Shown here: positions 35,665-45,545 of the stretch, piece by piece
Layout: each line of letters starts with the position of its first letter
Position numbering within the stretch: the stretch's first letter is position 1
IMG/VR virus record: IMGVR_UViG_3300017963_000229
Location: 24,601-88,600 of that record
DNA: 64,000 nt
Source: a virus
Strand: one strand, 5' to 3'
The notes under the pieces: model-generated
What the model was told of the DNA's origin: nothing
Seen by the model: the letters and a program-made list of their open reading frames with translations, nothing else
The model's database searches: none
Program-made: the position numbers and the translations under genes

Positions 35665-36663
35665 TTACCCCTTTACAAAAACCCTACTAGAATAAACCGA
35701 CGGCGTTGGAGGCTGTGCTGGCACCAATGGCGGCGTGGTAGGACCTACAGGGCAATTATGAGTATGCACGTTATACCCACTATTAATAAATTGTTGAGAA
35801 AAATATGTGTTCCATGAATCCCCTAAAATCGCCTTTTCTGAAGCCCCTTCTCCTAATTCTATCCTGTCCGCATTTACAGTCGCGTTAGAACATGTCACGT
35901 CAATGTTAGAATTGCAAGTAATATTAATGTTATCATTACTTTCTATTGTAATGTTGCCACCTTCCATTCTAACAGTACTCCCACCAGTGTGAGATATCTC
36001 AATTGAATCACCCTTCATCGTTATTGTGTTTACATTATCCGCATTATTTGTAATGACAATTTCCTTATTTGGAGTATCTAAAAATATCTTATTCTCATTA
36101 TTATCCTTTATCTCTACAGATCCATCTTGATCCATCTTAAGTTCTGACAACTCAGGATGAACCAACCTAATAGATTCCTCCCCAGATTTTTTATTAAATA
36201 AAAGTAAAAACGATTTATCTTTAGCAATATTTAATACTTTTATCCCCCTCACCATAGGAGGGTCGCTTGACCAATCAGTGGCCGGAGGTTCAGTAGCTTT
36301 AAATTCCTCAGGCAACTCCGACGTGTTCTGATCTTGACTCGTAACATCAGAATTAGACCAGAATCCACCAATATACCACGGAAACCTAGGATCTCCGTTT
36401 TCAAACCATACTAAAACGGTCTCACCCTCCTCAGGAGGAAAATATACACCATGATCATTGCCGGCATATATGGCTGTTGGCATAGCTGGGGTACCAATAG
36501 GATCCTTTCCCATCACAGCTGGCACTTGAACTATAATTCTACCTTGACCACCAGGATCAGCCGTCTTAATCACCTTCCCTAAATAAATCCCATAAAATCT
36601 ACCAAAATATTCCAAGCCATAATCTATTAAAATATCTAAAAACCTACTTATTGAGTTAAACAT
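35665..36663 (-). CDS. Baseplate spike protein, gpV/gp5-like
   Basis: 332 residues. Residues about 15-110 form the gpV/gp5 OB-fold domain: YLGKVIKTADPGGQGRIIVQ then MPTAIYAGNDHGVYFPPEEG and VLVWFENGDPRFPWYIGGFW. These are the canonical phage baseplate assembly protein V signatures. The C-terminal half is a triple-stranded beta-helix type spike (IEISHTGGSTVRMEGGNITI, then NINITCNSNIDVTC). It ends with a HTHNCPVGPTTPPLV motif as in many gpV proteins. It pairs with the hub protein encoded four bases upstream. A membrane-puncturing spike role is well supported. Confidence 0.88.
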   Translation of the reverse strand: MFNSISRFLDILIDYGLEYFGRFYGIYLGKVIKTADPGGQGRIIVQVPAVMGKDPIGTPAMPTAIYAGNDHGVYFPPEEGETVLVWFENGDPRFPWYIGGFWSNSDVTSQDQNTSELPEEFKATEPPATDWSSDPPMVRGIKVLNIAKDKSFLLLFNKKSGEESIRLVHPELSELKMDQDGSVEIKDNNENKIFLDTPNKEIVITNNADNVNTITMKGDSIEISHTGGSTVRMEGGNITIESNDNINITCNSNIDVTCSNATVNADRIELGEGASEKAILGDSWNTYFSQQFINSGYNVHTHNCPVGPTTPPLVPAQPPTPSVYSSRVFVKG

Positions 36664-36666
36664 TTA

Positions 36667-38049
36667 CTAACCTTTGTTGATAGGACTTTTTTGGTTTTTT
36701 GTAGTATCTTTTTTCTCCTCCACCTTAGATTCCACCTGTTTTTTTAAATTATCAGCCAATAAAACAGCTCTTATCCCATACGCCTTTGCTCTTATATGCA
36801 TCTTGTATCCGCTAGAATCTATTCGATGATCGCTACTTATAATTGTATAATTTCCACTTAACCACGTCTTTCCAACTTCAACCTGAATTACCGCCTTTGG
36901 CCTAGCAAGTAAAGGTATTCCAACACTGTCAAATTCTATCATCGTCCCCGAATCTTTCATAAGCTCATTTTGCGCCCTGTCTTTTGCACGATTCGGATCA
37001 GCTCTCGGCGGATTAGGAATATCACCACTTGTTTGTCCCTCCCCGGCCTTTGCCTGTGAATTTTTGTCATAATCATTCGACTCTGCATTAGCCACAACCG
37101 CATCATCTACTGTAAATGTTCTCTTTTCAAGATGAGAATATTCTTCATCTACTGCCTCTTTTAAAAGATTAATCATATGCATTCCCCATGACCCTCTCCG
37201 CGACATAAACATAGCCATATTAGGAGCAGATATGTCACCTAAAATAGGAAATACGTTATCACCATAAACATCAGACCCATAAACAAACTTAGCAACAGGT
37301 ACCTCGCTGACCGACAAAGTCTTTATAACTATATCTCTTGTCTCATTTGGTAAAAATATAACATCAGCCCCGTATTCCCGGCATATCCACTTTAAAAAAT
37401 CTTCATGGTTCATTCCAGCACGTTGATGCAAATCCATCCTTTTGTCCGTCTCCATAGCAGACAATTCGCCAGGAACAGAAGTAGATTGAGTATCAGTAAA
37501 ATATGGACCACTATAATTCTGTTTTCTACAAATCTTTTTAACCGCATCCAACGGAGTAATTGGTTGATGTAATCCACTTTCACTAGCCTCTCCAATATAT
37601 CCAGGATAGTAAGTCCTCCTTGCTAACCATACACTGGGAGATTCGGCAGGAATTGTAATTGAAATAGTTGTCCCAATAGTAATATCAGGTTTTAAAATAA
37701 ATCCGGGCAACCAATCAGACATATGCTCTGAATCTGATAAATACCCAAATCTAACCAATAAAATATTACCATATCTTACATACTTACCTAGATCTTTATA
37801 TTCCTGTATAGCACCCTCGATATTTTCATCTATCCTCGGATCCCCTAACAACGCAAAACCAATCTCTCTAGTATGAGGCTTTAAACTAACCGACATTTTT
37901 ACTTCAGTCTGCGTAGTTATTACCTCAAGACTTTCTGCAATCGGCAAATTAGGCTGTTTACCATTAGGATTTAAAGTTAATACAGATCCGTCTTCTGCTC
38001 TAATCTTTGCTTCAAAAAAAGGCCCCAAAAAATCATAAGGTGTTGCCAT
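36667..38049 (-). CDS. Baseplate hub protein, gpD/gp27-like
   Basis: 460 residues. The gpD/gp27 (late control D) family features are the N-terminal barrel (FFEAKIRAEDGSVLTLNPNG), ISITIPAESPSVWLARRTYY, DAVKKICRKQNYSGPYF followed by HQRAGMNHEDFLKWICREYG and DVIFLPNETRDIVIKTL, and a C-terminal barrel. It is encoded between the LysM-like gene and the spike gene, the usual order tape measure, LysM/gp53, hub, spike. The C-terminal lysine-rich tail may be disordered. Confidence 0.85.
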   Translation of the reverse strand: MATPYDFLGPFFEAKIRAEDGSVLTLNPNGKQPNLPIAESLEVITTQTEVKMSVSLKPHTREIGFALLGDPRIDENIEGAIQEYKDLGKYVRYGNILLVRFGYLSDSEHMSDWLPGFILKPDITIGTTISITIPAESPSVWLARRTYYPGYIGEASESGLHQPITPLDAVKKICRKQNYSGPYFTDTQSTSVPGELSAMETDKRMDLHQRAGMNHEDFLKWICREYGADVIFLPNETRDIVIKTLSVSEVPVAKFVYGSDVYGDNVFPILGDISAPNMAMFMSRRGSWGMHMINLLKEAVDEEYSHLEKRTFTVDDAVVANAESNDYDKNSQAKAGEGQTSGDIPNPPRADPNRAKDRAQNELMKDSGTMIEFDSVGIPLLARPKAVIQVEVGKTWLSGNYTIISSDHRIDSSGYKMHIRAKAYGIRAVLLADNLKKQVESKVEEKKDTTKNQKSPINKG

Positions 38050-38070
38050 TTATTTTTTCCATACTTATTA

Positions 38071-38394
38071 TTATATAACAACCGATGTTTTAGCCTCTAA
38101 CGTTTTTCCAACTACCCTATCTCTATGTGGCAATCTGATCTGTTTTCCAACATACACACCGTACGGATAACAGAAAATATCATTAGCCTGTAAAATAACC
38201 CACATAAGCTCAGCATCGCCATAATACTGATATGCTAATAAGTCCAACCTCATACCATCCTCAACAGTAACCAAAATATCATCATCTTGTTCTTCAAAAT
38301 CAGGAGCAATAGCATGTTCAAAAAATTCAGTACTATCTACTATTATTAAATCATAAAAATTTAATCTACTATTTGTTCTAACACTTACTGCCAT
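38071..38394 (-). CDS. LysM-like/gp53-like tail protein
   Basis: 107 residues. The core VEDGMRLDLLAYQYYGDAEL followed by MWVILQANDIFCYPYG and VGKQIRLPHRD is the gp53/LysM pattern (a short domain that binds the hub, in which Y-G-D-A-E-x-W and P-x-G-x-x-L are typical). Such proteins cap the tape measure and join the hub. It starts just after the tape measure gene. No peptidoglycan hydrolase motif is present. Confidence 0.75.
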   Translation of the reverse strand: MAVSVRTNSRLNFYDLIIVDSTEFFEHAIAPDFEEQDDDILVTVEDGMRLDLLAYQYYGDAELMWVILQANDIFCYPYGVYVGKQIRLPHRDRVVGKTLEAKTSVVI

Positions 38395-38399
38395 TTTTA

Positions 38400-41300
38400 T
38401 TACCCTGCCCCAATTCTATGATCACCGGAAGCGTCCGACAATCTCCCAAGTACTTTTTTAACTTCCAACCCCATTGTTCTTGCATTTCCAGTAACAACAA
38501 CCTTAGGAGGACCTTGTTGCACTAGCTTCTCCACCTTGTCAGTCAATTGAGAAACTTTACTAGCTAATACCAGGGTAGCATTGGTCGCCTCTTGCTGTTT
38601 AACTATCATACCTTCTTTTATTTGTCGATCTTTTTCTGCCCGTTCACCAATGTTAGCAGTTGCAACCTGTTTTTCACCAAGAATATCACCAATACTCTTT
38701 ACTCCTTTAGGTAAAGGTCCCATCTCAGGGCCCGCTTTTATGCCTGATACCATTCTATTGAATTCTTCTATCCCTTGTTGTCTTTTTAAAATATCTTCCG
38801 CCTTCCACCGTTCAGTAATCCCTTCATCTAAACGCCCTCCAGCCTTCATAAGATCATCATATCTCTTGCGAGTTAATTCAGGACCAAGGCCCAATTCCAT
38901 TCGTTCCCTTAAAAACTCATATTCAGATTGCTTTTTCTGTGCCCGTCCAGCCGCCGTTTCGCCTTTTACCTGTCTCATAAGTTCCTTATGTCTCTCTTCT
39001 GCAATCTTATATTCTTGCTTTTTTCTCTCTGACTCTGAACGTGCTCCACCTCCACCAACTCCTCTCCTCTTCTTTTTCTTGGTCTCCATCCCCATTTTCT
39101 TTCTGAGAGCATTAGTCTTTTTGTCTATTTTTTCCTCTTCCTTTCTGGCTTCCTGTTCAAGTCTTGCTAACTTCCTTTCCTCTTTTTTAACCTGCTTTGC
39201 ACTAACTGCATTAAGTACCGCTTGTTTTTGCGCTCTTATCCTCTCTTGCCACTTTTCTTTTTGTCGTTCAACATCTGCTCTAATAACATTATCAATGTTA
39301 GCTCCAACTTTAGCCGCTAACTCACCTGAATGCTTTCGCCATAGTTTAATCCGCGGAGCTATCTTGCTTAATAATTGTCTACCTTTTTCAACAGTTATTT
39401 CACCTCTTTTAACTGCACCAGTAACACTTCCAATAAAAGTAGTCACCAAATCATTATATTTTAATTCAAAATCAATCTGTAACCCCTTTATTCTAGGAAG
39501 ACCAACCAACTCTTCAAAAGTTTTCCCTCTAAACTCGTCGGCACGAAATGTCTTAGCCAGCTCTGCAATACCTTTTTTTCTTCGTACTTCCTTCGTCTCT
39601 TTGCCTTTTTCTTTTAAAAACTTTTCACTTTGTGAATATAAATTAGCTGTGCCTGCAGCTTGTTCTCCAGCTTTAACTGTCTTATCACTTGTTTTACTAA
39701 TTGCACTACCCAAACTGGCCATTATCTTGGTAGCATCTCCACCACTTTTTATATAACCTTTTATTGTATTCGCACTATCACCAAACATATCAAAAACATT
39801 TTTAACTGTATCCTTCCTTTGAGCTACCATCTTTAAGAAATCATTAAATTCCATCCCTGCTGCAATTTTGCCCTGTTTTTTAAAAAATTCAAAACGTGCT
39901 TTTGCAACCCTTCTAAATAAAGCAGTATCTATCTTCTCTCCCTTCTCTCCTTCCACTCTTCCATATTCTAAAATTCCACCCTCCTTAACAAGCTTCGCTT
40001 TTTGCAACCTCCTGGTTCTTTCTATAAGCTCTCCAACATCTGTAACCTTACTAATCGCTTTAACTTCCTCTTTTACCGCCTTAAAAGATTCTTGCCTTTC
40101 TTTTTTATCTTTTGCCCATCCTGCCCTTATTTTAATCATAGTCAATCTTGCATCATGTAATTCATCTATAAACTTCTTTATTCCATACGCAATCAATGCA
40201 ACACCTGCAATTATCCCAGCTGTAGCACCAGCAAATGCTAACCCTATACCCTTTATAGATTTTACTATCTTAGGAATAGCCATAATTATTGTAGGAGCCA
40301 TCGTAGTTGCAATCATTCCCCCCGTCGATACAAGTATTCTTGTAACCTCATCCAAATTTTTATAAGACTCCATTAGTCCCCCGGCTTTGTCCTTCACCCA
40401 GCCTAAAATCCCCCCCGTCCTCTGCGCCTCCTCTCTGAATGCTTTTATCTTCTCCATAGGTACAGTTTCCGCAATCATGGTAAAAGCCCCAAACGCCATT
40501 GCAGCCCCGCTAGCAATTTTCCCCGCATGTGTCTTAACTGCATTAGCCATCCCTACCCCAGCACTCTTTACTGAAAGTAACGCCTTTTGCGCACCAACCT
40601 TCATCCTATTTAATGCATTAATTGAAACCTGTGATGCTTTTTTAAAAGCAAACCCAACCTTAGTTAAACTTGCACCTGCCTTAACTTTAAATCTGCTAAA
40701 AACACTGCCCGCTTTAGCTTTAAACTTATTAAAAAAACTATCCGATCTCTTTTCAACTACATTAAATTGTTGAGATGTCTCTGCAGCATTAATAATTGAC
40801 TTAATCTTTACTATCCTCTCTCTAAACTTCTGACGCATCCTGGCTATAAAACCATCTGACTGTCTCTCAACATTGTTTAACTGATTAGCCATGTCTGCAG
40901 TACTAATTAAATCAGGTGTTTTATAACGAATCTTCTTAACCCACTCCCCCACTCTACTAAATCGATCCCTTGTTCTAGCTAAAAACCCCTTGTGCTTTTC
41001 CTCAGATTTTTCAAAGGCTATATTCATGTCTCCAATTTTGCCTTTTATATTAATCAGTCCAGTCTCAAGACAGGAAGGATCAAGGCAAAATGTAGGAATA
41101 GGTTGTTTGAAAAAACCTTTTACACGATTAATAACCTTCTTAATAGCAAAAATACCAATCGCCCCAGTAATAAAAGTCGCAGTTAATTTTTCAAACCAAC
41201 TAGATGATTCATCATGCCAAATATTTACAAAAATGTCCCCAATACCAACTATAAACCCTTTAACTATCTCCTTAACAGAATGACCCAAAGATTTAAAAAC

Positions 41301-44300
41301 ATCATTAAACCCAGCTTTTAAAGGTTCTTCACTGTCCGCAACAGATTTTTCTCCACCTGAAATTAATCCCACTATCAATGAAGTAAAAACACTTCCAATA
41401 AATCCAACTACAGACCTTACTATATCAAACCATGGAAACGCTCTAATCGCATTGGCTATCCCTCTGAAAAAATCGCCCCCAATTTTTTTAATATCTGACC
41501 AAGTTTTACCTAAATCAACTTTTCTAATCTTATCCCCAATTTGACCAAAAATTTTCTTAAAATCTAGTTCAGAAAATTTTCTAAATATAGGCTTTAAAAA
41601 AGCAATACCCTTTAAAGCAATATTCCAAACAGATCCAAAAATATCTCTCATACTAACTATTATCGGATTCTTGGATTTCTTTAATCCATCTATAAAACCC
41701 GTCAAAGAGAAATTAGACACCTTCTCTCTGAACGCCTTAGGATCAATTGATTTGATAAAATCTTCAACAAACCCCAATCCAAATTGAGTTAGTCTAACAC
41801 TTTTAGTAAATGCCTCCTTCATAAAATATAAAAATACACGACCCAACCTTTCCCATGGAGTCTTATCTTCTGCACCCTTAGCAATCTCATCTATTATATT
41901 TGCTGTAGACTCCGGCATTATTTTCTTAGCTACCTCTAATAACGCCGTAGGCAATCTGTTTTTTATAGCATCAGTAAAAGTCTCAATAGAATTAATACTT
42001 AACTTCTCAAACCCTTTCCTAATTAAAGCTAAAGATCCAATAGCTAACCCGATGGGTCCTAAAATTTTAAAAACCTTCCCTAAAAACCCGACCCGAAAAC
42101 TATTTAAAAAACTCGTCGCCAGAGTAAACCCTACCTGTCTCATCTTGGTAGATAACACCATTCCTAATGCTAAATACCCACCAACCACCTTCCCGGTTTC
42201 AATTATTTTATCGGCGTTACTCTTTGTACTATCTTTCCAGTAATCAATAAATCTTCCCCATACTGCAGTAACACTAGTTTTAACTGCTTTACCAATAGCA
42301 ACAAAAAATCTTCCAATAGCACTAGCTACTGGTACCTCTTGCTTTTGAATACTCTTAATTAAATTCCCTGAAAATAATTCCGCAAAAAATAACCCCACTG
42401 CATCAACAACATCTATCATTGACTTTGTTAAAAACTCAGCAATACGGACTGATACTCTACCCCATGGAGCTTTTTCTATCTTCTCCGTAAAAAAATCAAA
42501 CATATTATTAATGGTCTGCTTACCAAATTCATAGTGCTCGACTGCCCATTCCCACGCTTTAGTAAGTCCTATGCTTAAAACAACACTAATCCGCTTCCAC
42601 GGCTTCATATCTTTTAAATGTCCTTCAATCCATGGAACAAATGATAAATATCTCTTTGAAATATTAAATAACTCATTAGCTAACTTCTCATGCCATGAAT
42701 AAACATCTACCGTCGACTTTTGTAACTTCTTCGCTAAAATACCAATACCCGTCGTGGCAAGACCTATAGGACCTAACACGGCTAATAATATTTTAGGCAT
42801 TCCAAAAAACATTTTATTAAGTGCCGATAACGGAGCCAAAGGCACTTTAGCATATTTTCCAATATCTGAAAATTGTAATCCTAGCGACCCAGCAGCCGTA
42901 ATAGCAGGTAACGCCGCCTCTGTCATTTCTGCCAACTCACCACCAATAGGACCCAATGCAGTATGCACTCCTGCCTGTTTCCATTGTAAGAAAAACTTTG
43001 TCATCTTACTTAAAGGTCCGTCACCAGTGGTCAACGTTTCTGTAATGTCCAAAATTCTATTATATCTTTTTCGATGTATATCTAAGATCTTGCTCTTTTT
43101 TAGCCCCGACAATTGCCGCATCTGCATTTCATACGAATCCTCCATGCGGCCCATAATATCTTCAAATGTTCGCGACGATGAATGCATGTCTTTGGCAAGT
43201 TTAGACATCGCTCCAGCTATATTTTTGGTAGCTTTTTGCGTACCTTCATTTATCTTCTTTGTCGCCTTTGCCCATGCCTCCGGAGGTTGATCCATTAACC
43301 TAACTACTTTCTCACCAAGAGTATCTCTGAATCGTTTAAATAAATCTGTACTCATGGCACCGCCAGACTTGCGTATCTCATGCACAAATTCAACGAATTT
43401 ATCCGGAGTCTGAACAAATGTTTTTAAAGCTTCATCAAAATTGTTACCTATTCCAGGTAAAATTTTATTTAATATTTCTAAATTTCCACCCTCCGTAACA
43501 AGAGCCTGCATCTCGTCTCGCGACTTAATCATAACATCAACAAGCGATTTTGCGGTATCAATAGGTGTTTCGTCGCCCATCATTTTTAATCGTGTAATTA
43601 ATTTTGGCATACCAAGAACTATGTTATTCTGTTGTTCATTGGTTAAACCAAATTGCTTACTTAACACACCAGCCGACGCCGAAACAGTATTAATAATTTG
43701 TGGAAACGCCTTCATCATTACCATAGCGTCTCCAGTAGCTTGTCCATAAGCCGCATAAAAATCTGCAAAACCACGAAACTTCGATTTTGCCTTATCTGCG
43801 CTAACTCCAACCCTCCCTTGCGCATCAATAAACGATTCTAAAATACTCTTTGTCTCGCTTGCCTGCCAATCAAATGCCTTCATTATTCGAACCGTGTCTT
43901 TAAAGGCATCCTTACCCGTGCTAAAAGCATTCAACATGCTCTTGCCAACTTTATTAAACTCCTTAGCTGTCTCGATGCCAACATCCGCCGAAACATTCAA
44001 CGCAGTAACCGTCGCATAAATTTCTTTCCGTGCTTGTCTCGATTGCTCTGCAGTCATCCCCATGCTTGCCGCAACAGGCTTAAACGCTTTTTCCAACTCA
44101 AACATCTCTTGTTCAATACCCGTCGTCATTTGCAAAGATCCCATTTCACCAGCGATATTTGCAACCTTGTCGGATATCTCATCTAGCCTGGATAACGACC
44201 AAGACGATATCACATCGTTAAAACGAGACTGAGCTGCCGTTTCTTCAAGATTTTCAAACGTTGAATTTAAAGCAGCCATAGATTTTTCAGTCTTTTCAGC

Positions 44301-44360
44301 TACTTTCGAAGCACCCTCGTCCTTGGCGCCGAATACAAATCCTAAGCCGGCAAAATTCAT
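38400..44360 (-). CDS. Tail tape measure protein, 1986 residues
   Basis: The length places it among the longest phage tape measures, and by analogy with known relations implies a tail of the order of 300 nm. The N-terminus is typical (FAGLGFVFGAKDEGASKVAE and helical KTEKSMAALNSTFENLEETA). Several hydrophobic stretches lie around residues 530-560 (MFFGMPKILLAVLGPIGLAT), 760-790 and 1390-1430 (IAGVALIAYGIKKFIDELHD). The last 400 residues are a charged, Lys/Arg/Glu-rich coiled coil (RKLARLEQEARKEEEKIDKK). There is no obvious peptidase or lysozyme domain. The protein sets tail length and is normally ejected at infection. The start has an AGGAA-type site. Confidence 0.9.
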   Translation of the reverse strand: MNFAGLGFVFGAKDEGASKVAEKTEKSMAALNSTFENLEETAAQSRFNDVISSWSLSRLDEISDKVANIAGEMGSLQMTTGIEQEMFELEKAFKPVAASMGMTAEQSRQARKEIYATVTALNVSADVGIETAKEFNKVGKSMLNAFSTGKDAFKDTVRIMKAFDWQASETKSILESFIDAQGRVGVSADKAKSKFRGFADFYAAYGQATGDAMVMMKAFPQIINTVSASAGVLSKQFGLTNEQQNNIVLGMPKLITRLKMMGDETPIDTAKSLVDVMIKSRDEMQALVTEGGNLEILNKILPGIGNNFDEALKTFVQTPDKFVEFVHEIRKSGGAMSTDLFKRFRDTLGEKVVRLMDQPPEAWAKATKKINEGTQKATKNIAGAMSKLAKDMHSSSRTFEDIMGRMEDSYEMQMRQLSGLKKSKILDIHRKRYNRILDITETLTTGDGPLSKMTKFFLQWKQAGVHTALGPIGGELAEMTEAALPAITAAGSLGLQFSDIGKYAKVPLAPLSALNKMFFGMPKILLAVLGPIGLATTGIGILAKKLQKSTVDVYSWHEKLANELFNISKRYLSFVPWIEGHLKDMKPWKRISVVLSIGLTKAWEWAVEHYEFGKQTINNMFDFFTEKIEKAPWGRVSVRIAEFLTKSMIDVVDAVGLFFAELFSGNLIKSIQKQEVPVASAIGRFFVAIGKAVKTSVTAVWGRFIDYWKDSTKSNADKIIETGKVVGGYLALGMVLSTKMRQVGFTLATSFLNSFRVGFLGKVFKILGPIGLAIGSLALIRKGFEKLSINSIETFTDAIKNRLPTALLEVAKKIMPESTANIIDEIAKGAEDKTPWERLGRVFLYFMKEAFTKSVRLTQFGLGFVEDFIKSIDPKAFREKVSNFSLTGFIDGLKKSKNPIIVSMRDIFGSVWNIALKGIAFLKPIFRKFSELDFKKIFGQIGDKIRKVDLGKTWSDIKKIGGDFFRGIANAIRAFPWFDIVRSVVGFIGSVFTSLIVGLISGGEKSVADSEEPLKAGFNDVFKSLGHSVKEIVKGFIVGIGDIFVNIWHDESSSWFEKLTATFITGAIGIFAIKKVINRVKGFFKQPIPTFCLDPSCLETGLINIKGKIGDMNIAFEKSEEKHKGFLARTRDRFSRVGEWVKKIRYKTPDLISTADMANQLNNVERQSDGFIARMRQKFRERIVKIKSIINAAETSQQFNVVEKRSDSFFNKFKAKAGSVFSRFKVKAGASLTKVGFAFKKASQVSINALNRMKVGAQKALLSVKSAGVGMANAVKTHAGKIASGAAMAFGAFTMIAETVPMEKIKAFREEAQRTGGILGWVKDKAGGLMESYKNLDEVTRILVSTGGMIATTMAPTIIMAIPKIVKSIKGIGLAFAGATAGIIAGVALIAYGIKKFIDELHDARLTMIKIRAGWAKDKKERQESFKAVKEEVKAISKVTDVGELIERTRRLQKAKLVKEGGILEYGRVEGEKGEKIDTALFRRVAKARFEFFKKQGKIAAGMEFNDFLKMVAQRKDTVKNVFDMFGDSANTIKGYIKSGGDATKIMASLGSAISKTSDKTVKAGEQAAGTANLYSQSEKFLKEKGKETKEVRRKKGIAELAKTFRADEFRGKTFEELVGLPRIKGLQIDFELKYNDLVTTFIGSVTGAVKRGEITVEKGRQLLSKIAPRIKLWRKHSGELAAKVGANIDNVIRADVERQKEKWQERIRAQKQAVLNAVSAKQVKKEERKLARLEQEARKEEEKIDKKTNALRKKMGMETKKKKRRGVGGGGARSESERKKQEYKIAEERHKELMRQVKGETAAGRAQKKQSEYEFLRERMELGLGPELTRKRYDDLMKAGGRLDEGITERWKAEDILKRQQGIEEFNRMVSGIKAGPEMGPLPKGVKSIGDILGEKQVATANIGERAEKDRQIKEGMIVKQQEATNATLVLASKVSQLTDKVEKLVQQGPPKVVVTGNARTMGLEVKKVLGRLSDASGDHRIGAG

Positions 44361-44830
44361 GAATCTTTCCTATCGGTTAAGTTAAAACACGGCACATATT
44401 ATTACAATAATCCCATGTTTTCTCAACAAAATCAAGTATTTCATTCAGAAACTAACTTCCAGGTCCTCAGCCATCCTGAAATCCACTATGGCAGAACTGA
44501 GAAGATGGCCCGTCAATACCTCTCAGCCTGCCCAGAATCGACGCAACCCCCTTTTCTGGTACAAAACTATGTTTTCACCCTCTCAAAGCCTAAAAAACCC
44601 AATTAAACACTTCTGATTACTGCTATATATTTTTTGTAATCTAACATACAATTTTGCGAGAGTGTTTTTTCCGGATCTCTATCCCCAGGCTATCATATCC
44701 TATATATTACCTACATGTAGGTTCTTCTCTTCCTTCCCTTGTCTAGAGTTGCGATTCCCCTCAAATTCAAATCAACGGTCAAGAATAGGGTTTTCGCGAA
44801 CGAAGTGAGCGAAACACAATAAATTAAAAA
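44361..44830. other. Non-coding stretch of higher G+C beside the tape measure gene
   Basis: The 44461-44580 part is about half G+C, compared with about a third elsewhere and almost pure A/T in the next kilobase. The only sizeable frame (44415-44606, plus strand) has no ribosome site or recognised family. The stretch ends with a hairpin-like ttttcgcgaacgaagtgagc followed by gaaaca. It could carry the promoter for the tape-measure part of the operon, or be a piece of foreign DNA; I see no clear -35/-10 pair reading left. Confidence 0.4.
44709..44722. repeat. 14-bp perfect palindrome ACCTACATGTAGGT
   Basis: A perfect self-complementary 14-mer stands alone in non-coding DNA about 350 bases upstream of the tape measure start. 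It has the size and symmetry of a dimeric repressor operator. No second copy was seen in the window. Confidence 0.6.
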
Positions 44831-44845
44831 TACTATAATAAATTA

Positions 44846-44890
44846 AAAAAAAAAAAAAATAATATTAATATATATTAATATATAAAAATA
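44846..44890. other. A14 tract and nearly pure A/T segment
   Basis: A run of 14 A is followed by alternating ata/tta words (taatattaatatatattaat). Such DNA melts easily and bends, and together with the following repeats fits an origin or a promoter-rich switch region. It is also prone to assembly errors. Confidence 0.6.
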
Positions 44891-44983
44891 ATTATAAGAG
44901 CAAGTTTTGTGCCAATTTTATAACTAATTAAAATTATTTATATACTTACACATACTTACATGGGAATAAATTAGTAAATACAA

Positions 44984-45099
44984 TTGACAAAAAGTCGAAA
45001 AAACTTATTGAATAATTATATACACTTAACAATGTTTTTTAAAACAACAAATGTTAAATATATAAAATCATTAAATAAGTTTTTTCGACTTTTGGTCAA
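44984..45099. repeat. Large imperfect palindrome with 26-bp arms
   Basis: Left arm 44984-45009 (TTGACAAAAAGTCGAAAAAA and on) and right arm 45074-45099 (ending TCGACTTTTGGTCAA) are complementary at 25 of 26 positions. Inner parts (TTAACA against TGTTAA) extend the pairing towards a short loop. The left arm with following sequence is repeated at 45171. The arms contain AGTCGAAAAAACTTATT, which reads as a protein-binding element. It may be a hairpin origin, an operator pair or paired promoters facing one another. Confidence 0.85.
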
Positions 45100-45170
45100 C
45101 TATCTTTACTGATTAAGTAAAATATATTCAACAATTTCACATATTTATAAAATTGTCACAATTATGTCAT

Positions 45171-45275
45171 TTGACAAAAAGTCGAAAAAACTTATTGAAT
45201 AATTATATACACTTAACAATGTTTTTTTAAAAAACAATGATTAAATATATGAAATCATTAAATACTGTTTTTAAT
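45171..45275. repeat. Direct repeat of the palindrome's left half
   Basis: The first 57 bases are identical to 44984-45040, and the following 40 bases are similar, but the right arm is degenerate (it ends tactgtttttaa where the first copy has the TCGACTTTT arm). Only one copy therefore keeps the long palindrome. Confidence 0.85.
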
Positions 45276-45324
45276 AAAAATAGTTTACTATCCAGAAATA
45301 TAGAATATAATTTATCTTTTATAG

Positions 45325-45389
45325 GTGGACTAAGTGGTGGACCAAACTTTATTTAAACTATTTTATGTAAGATATGCTACAAAATATTT
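45325..45389. repeat. 65-bp direct repeat, copy 1
   Basis: Starts gtggactaagtggtggacca and contains ctattttatgtaagatatgc. The same segment occurs at 45481-45545 with a handful of substitutions. Each copy begins with two gtggac words, so it also has internal iteration. These look like iterons; nearby, tatgatattatt-like words occur three times between 45459 and 45680. Confidence 0.85.
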
Positions 45390-45480
45390 ATATAAAATAG
45401 CTATTTGCATTCTTATTATGGATAAATCACCTAATCGGTGATAAAAATGAAAAACTTTATGATATTATTTATTTTTTATA

Positions 45481-45545
45481 GTGGACTAAGTAAGTGGACT
45501 AAACTTTATTTGAACTATTTTATGTAAGATACGCTACAAATATTT
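45481..45545. repeat. 65-bp direct repeat, copy 2
   Basis: Second copy of the unit at 45325-45389 (gtggactaagtaagtggact and ctattttatgtaagatacgc). The 156-bp spacing between copies and the adjacent hairpin copies make 44984-45545 the most repeat-dense part of the window. Confidence 0.85.

Noticed and set aside
38581-39756. 391-codon plus-strand frame
   Set aside because: It is the mirror of the tape measure gene's Lys/Glu-rich coiled-coil end, rich in Ser, Phe and Leu, without a ribosome site or family; antisense shadow.
44415-44606. 63-codon plus-strand frame in the intergenic region
   Set aside because: It has a near-average amino acid mix but no ribosome site, no recognised motif and no partner; listed only as part of the higher G+C stretch.
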